A stretch of 25,892 bases of DNA from Panacagrimonas sp041635265 (lineage in GTDB: Bacteria > Pseudomonadota > Gammaproteobacteria > Nevskiales > Nevskiaceae): NCBI GenBank assembly GCA_041635265.1, contig JBFJJV010000026.1, positions 1 to 25,892 of the forward strand. Reading direction: 5' to 3'. Below are positions 23,112 to 25,892 of the stretch, piece by piece (position 1 is the first letter of the stretch; the number at the start of each line of letters is the position of its first letter). The notes below the pieces were generated by a model. The model was not told where the DNA came from and searched no databases. It saw only the letters and a program-made list of their open reading frames with translations. The position numbers were made by a program, and so were the translations under genes.

Positions 23112-24491
23112 TCAAGGAATGCGCCGCACTCTGAATTTTCGCCCCTTGATCTTGCCCTCCTGCAGTCGCTGCATCGCGATCTGAAAGACGTTTTTGTCTA
23201 CCGCCAGGTAGGTGCGGGTATCAAAGGTATCAATTTTGCCGACCGCTTCTTTTGCGATGCCGTCTCCACTGGTCAGCGCTCCAAGTAGGTCACCCGGTCT
23301 GAGCTTGTCGCGTCGCCCGCCATCGACACACAGCGTCAAGCGCGAGGCCGGCAAGGCCTGGGCAGCAGCGAGGGTCCGCGGCAGAGGACGCACATCAGCC
23401 TGCAGGCCGAGGCGGTGCACGAGTTCAGTCAGACGGGTGCGCTCGGCAGGGGCCACCAGATGTATGGCAACGCCACTGCTGCCGGCGCGCCCGGTTCGCC
23501 CCACTCGATGCACGTGCATGTCGGGTTCTTTGGGCAGCTCATAGCTGATGACGGCCGCCAGATTCTTGATGTCCAGACCGCGGGCTGCAACATCGGTTGC
23601 GACCAGAATACGACAGCTGCCGTTGGCGAATTTCACCAGCACCTCGTCTCGTTCGCGCTGGTCAATATTGCCGTGCAATGCCAGGACCGAGAAATTCAGC
23701 TTGGCGAGCTGCGCCTGCACCTCACGCACATTGTTTTTCGTGTGGCAGAAAATCAGCGCGGACTCGGGTTGATGCTGGCTCAGCAAGTGGACTAGGGCAT
23801 CCAGACGCCTTGGGGCGTCCACCTCATAGAAAGTCTGTGTCACTTCCGGTGCGTTGGCCACGGCATCGACGCTGGCTTCCATCGGATTCTTCTGTAATTT
23901 CTGGCTCAGGACACGCACCGCTTCGGGATAAGTTGCTGAGAAAAACAGGGTTTGCCTCTGCGCAGGCGCTTGCCGGACGATGGCTCGACTGGCTTGTTCA
24001 AAATCCGAGTCCAGCATGCGGTCGGCCTCGTCCAGCACCAGCACTCTGAGGCCATCCAGTTTCAGCGCGCCCGTCTCAAGATGCTCTAAAACCCGTCCTG
24101 CCATTCCCACCACGATGTGCGGGGCCTGTTTCAGCGAGGCTAGTTGCGGCCGGGTCGAGATGCCGCCACTGAGCACGCTAAGTTTGATATTGGGAAGAAA
24201 GCGAGCGAGCCGACGAATCTCCTTGGATATCTGATCTGCCAGCTCACGCGTCGGACACAGCACCAGGCACTGCACCTGCTGCAACTCAGGAGCAAGACGC
24301 GACAACAAGGCCAGACCGTAGGCCGCTGTCTTGCCTGTGCCGGTACGCGCGTGTCCAATCACGTCCCTGCCCTCTAACAGCGGCGGCAGGCTAAGCGCCT
24401 GAATCGGAGTCATGTGCTCGAAACCGAGCGTATCGAGCGCTCGCAGCAGCTCTGGCCGCAGTTTCAGATGTTGGAAGGAAAGAGGGTGCAT
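23112..24491 (-). CDS. dbpA: ATP-dependent RNA helicase DbpA
   Basis: The 459-residue DEAD-box protein has the Q motif (FEHMTPIQ), motif I ARTGTGKT (48-55), PTRELA, DEAD (154-157), SAT and the C-terminal helicase motifs ARGLD and HRVGRTGRAG. The last 70 residues (TLCVDGGRRDKLRPGDLLGA to the end) are the DbpA RNA-binding domain, which targets hairpin 92 of 23S rRNA in large-subunit assembly. The motif usually written TPGR (Ib) reads MAGR at 130-133, a change at an RNA-contact position. The start is the ATG at 24491, with GGAAAGAGGGTGC context after it and no strong upstream Shine-Dalgarno. It appears to be its own unit. Confidence 0.95.
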   Translation of the reverse strand: MHPLSFQHLKLRPELLRALDTLGFEHMTPIQALSLPPLLEGRDVIGHARTGTGKTAAYGLALLSRLAPELQQVQCLVLCPTRELADQISKEIRRLARFLPNIKLSVLSGGISTRPQLASLKQAPHIVVGMAGRVLEHLETGALKLDGLRVLVLDEADRMLDSDFEQASRAIVRQAPAQRQTLFFSATYPEAVRVLSQKLQKNPMEASVDAVANAPEVTQTFYEVDAPRRLDALVHLLSQHQPESALIFCHTKNNVREVQAQLAKLNFSVLALHGNIDQRERDEVLVKFANGSCRILVATDVAARGLDIKNLAAVISYELPKEPDMHVHRVGRTGRAGSSGVAIHLVAPAERTRLTELVHRLGLQADVRPLPRTLAAAQALPASRLTLCVDGGRRDKLRPGDLLGALTSGDGIAKEAVGKIDTFDTRTYLAVDKNVFQIAMQRLQEGKIKGRKFRVRRIP

Positions 24492-24619
24492 GAGTGCGCC
24501 TGTTGCAAAGACTTGCTACCGGTTGATAGCAGGGTCCGGGAATTGTGCGGCCTGTGAGGGCGCACTGCACGACTGATTTCTTGACTTGCCGAAATTTCTC
24601 AGTCTGCCAGACGAGTTAA

Positions 24620-24641
24620 TGGCGTCGTGACCCTGACGCCA
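24620..24641 (-). terminator. Hairpin downstream of the lipase gene
   Basis: TGGCGTC (24620-24626) pairs with GACGCCA (24635-24641) around an 8-nt loop, 24 bp beyond the lipase stop. The T-run after the stem on the minus strand is poor, so it is a weak candidate terminator between the lipase and dbpA. Confidence 0.35.
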
Positions 24642-24665
24642 AGTTACCTGCCGCTTGCAAGGCCT

Positions 24666-25502
24666 CTAGGCAAGACGCTTCTGAATCCAATTGGTCAGAT
24701 CCTTGAAGACCAAGGCACGATCATCCGGCAACTCATTGAATATCTCGTGATAGAGCCCTTTATAGATAATCAATTCCTTGTCTTTTGAGCTGACGCGGTC
24801 GGCGACCATTTTGCTGCCTGCTACGCCCGCAAGTTTGTCTTGTTCACCGTGCATGATGAGCAGTGGCAAATTGATCGCAGACAAGAGCACCGGCAGCAAT
24901 TCCACAAATTTGACGATTTCGCTGAGCGTGCGCGCAGGCACTTTACTGTGTGCGTTCAGGGGGTCATTGGTGTAGTCATCAACGACGCTCTTGTCGCGAG
25001 AGACCAGGGAGGGATCGATGGCGAACATTCCAAGCGCAGGCAGGAATATGCCGAGGAATTTGCTGATCGGACCGATCAAGGGCGGCGCAGCTTCCAGTGC
25101 GACCGCCGGCCCAGACAGGACCAGTGCATCCAGCTTGGACGGCTTGCGAATCGCGTAGCTGAGCGACAGCGCACCGCCCATGCTGTGCCCGAGAAGAAAG
25201 GTCTTCAGTCCGGGGTGTGCAGCTTTGGCAAGATCCATGACCTGATCGATGTCTGCCACGGCGTGGGACATACGATCGACCAGCGCGCGCCTCCCATCGG
25301 ACTTCCCGTGACCGCGATGGTCCATGGCATAGACCGCGCAGCCGATATCGTTCAACGCCTGCGCTACTTGCTGATAGCGACCACTGTGCTCGCCGAGGCC
25401 GTGGACCAGAACCACAAGCCCTTTGGGTGACTCTGGGACCCAGCTCTGCCAGAAAATATTCAGCCCTTTTACGCCGCTGATGTGGCCTTCCTGATGTTTC
25501 AT
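24666..25502 (-). CDS. Alpha/beta hydrolase, monoacylglycerol lipase-like
   Basis: The 278-residue protein has an oxyanion-type HGLGEHSGRY (34-43), DHRGHGKSDG, the nucleophile elbow GHSMGG (S107), Asp in HGEQDK (D222) and His in LYHEIFNE (H252), a complete Ser-Asp-His triad. The layout is that of the monoglyceride lipase/lysophospholipase group (Hydrolase_4). There is no signal peptide, so it should act in the cytoplasm on monoacylglycerols or similar esters. AAGGAA lies seven bases before the ATG. Its ATG overlaps the stop of the wax ester synthase gene (ATGA), so translation is probably coupled and its role tied to storage lipid turnover. Confidence 0.92.
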   Translation of the reverse strand: MKHQEGHISGVKGLNIFWQSWVPESPKGLVVLVHGLGEHSGRYQQVAQALNDIGCAVYAMDHRGHGKSDGRRALVDRMSHAVADIDQVMDLAKAAHPGLKTFLLGHSMGGALSLSYAIRKPSKLDALVLSGPAVALEAAPPLIGPISKFLGIFLPALGMFAIDPSLVSRDKSVVDDYTNDPLNAHSKVPARTLSEIVKFVELLPVLLSAINLPLLIMHGEQDKLAGVAGSKMVADRVSSKDKELIIYKGLYHEIFNELPDDRALVFKDLTNWIQKRLA

Positions 25503-25892
25503 GAGGATTTCCTTCCGGATACAGTTTTGCTAGATGACGAGGACGTTATTCTTCTTGGCTTTGGTTTGCCCAGCGCCACAACCTCGGCGATGCCTTTCTC
25601 CAAGCATTCCATCAACAGCTCGGGCTCACTGACGGCAGCACGATCACTATTGACGCCGATACAACATTTCCCGTTATGCGTGAGCAACACAACCATCATG
25701 CCGCAGCCCGGGACGGGCGCAAATGGATAAAGATGGGTGATTTCTGCGCCTGCCATATAGACCGGAAAACGCAGCCCGGGCACATTGCTGATCTGCGCAT
25801 CCTGCGCCCTGGTGAACTCGCCCATCACCGCCGTGACCGCAGCCAGAGGCAGTCGGGTAATCAGCGGCATCATACGAATCACGATATCCATC
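25499..25892 (-). CDS. Wax ester synthase/diacylglycerol acyltransferase, C-terminal part (cut by window edge)
   Basis: The final 130 residues of a longer minus-strand gene are present. They match the C-terminal WS/DGAT domain: SNVPGLRFPVYMAGAEITHLYPFAPV, then MMVVLLTHNGKCCIGVNSDRAAVSEPELL. The family makes wax esters or triacylglycerols from acyl-CoA and alcohol or diacylglycerol at the membrane. The catalytic HHxxxDG motif is N-terminal and lies outside the window, so activity cannot be judged; the Met near the edge is probably internal. The tail after the domain is Lys/Ser-rich. The stop codon overlaps the next gene's start in ATGA, giving a synthase-lipase pair. Confidence 0.85.
   Translation of the reverse strand, partial: MDIVIRMMPLITRLPLAAVTAVMGEFTRAQDAQISNVPGLRFPVYMAGAEITHLYPFAPVPGCGMMVVLLTHNGKCCIGVNSDRAAVSEPELLMECLEKGIAEVVALGKPKPRRITSSSSSKTVSGRKSS

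Noticed and set aside
1..25892. tRNA, rRNA, CRISPR arrays, insertion sequences, integrase genes or attachment sites
   Set aside because: No cloverleaf-like sequence, repeat-spacer pattern, transposase motif or long direct repeat was seen by eye; a tRNAscan and self-dot-plot would settle this.

Overview
The window looks like about 26 kb of a high-GC proteobacterial chromosome, most likely from a hydrocarbon- and lipid-using gammaproteobacterium. The pointers are a DbpA-type helicase, a wax ester synthase end next to a monoglyceride-lipase-like gene, XylM- and XylA-like hydrocarbon monooxygenase parts, and an ECF sigma/RskA-type anti-sigma pair. The taxon is an inference; no rRNA or tRNA gene was seen.

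Left part (1-8530). A response regulator is cut by the left edge and points away from a REC-GGDEF diguanylate cyclase. Then come a class II aldolase-like protein whose zinc histidines are replaced, a XylA-like ferredoxin-NAD reductase, a small membrane protein followed by a perfect hairpin, and a four-gene plus-strand run: secreted protein, lipoprotein, ECF sigma factor, membrane anti-sigma factor.

Middle (8561-15206). A minus-strand run of five genes reads acyl-CoA dehydrogenase, XylM-like membrane di-iron monooxygenase, crotonase-fold protein, acyl-CoA ligase and a small membrane protein resembling styrene oxide isomerase (StyC). A dienoyl-CoA-reductase-type SDR diverges from it. Together with the XylA-like reductase this reads as a route for oxygenating a hydrocarbon, possibly rearranging an epoxide to an aldehyde, then CoA activation and beta-oxidation-like steps. 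No aldehyde dehydrogenase is present here. This is the most interesting system in the window.

Right part (15239-25892). An exported SUMF1-fold protein without the catalytic cysteines is followed by a broken gene with two in-frame stops. Next is a surface-glycan group: TPR-sulfotransferase, DegT-type aminotransferase, and a glycosyltransferase fused to a left-handed beta-helix acyltransferase. The window ends with a lone CinA/PncC-domain protein, DbpA, a monoacylglycerol-lipase-like hydrolase, and the C-terminal part of a wax ester synthase/diacylglycerol acyltransferase whose stop overlaps the hydrolase start.
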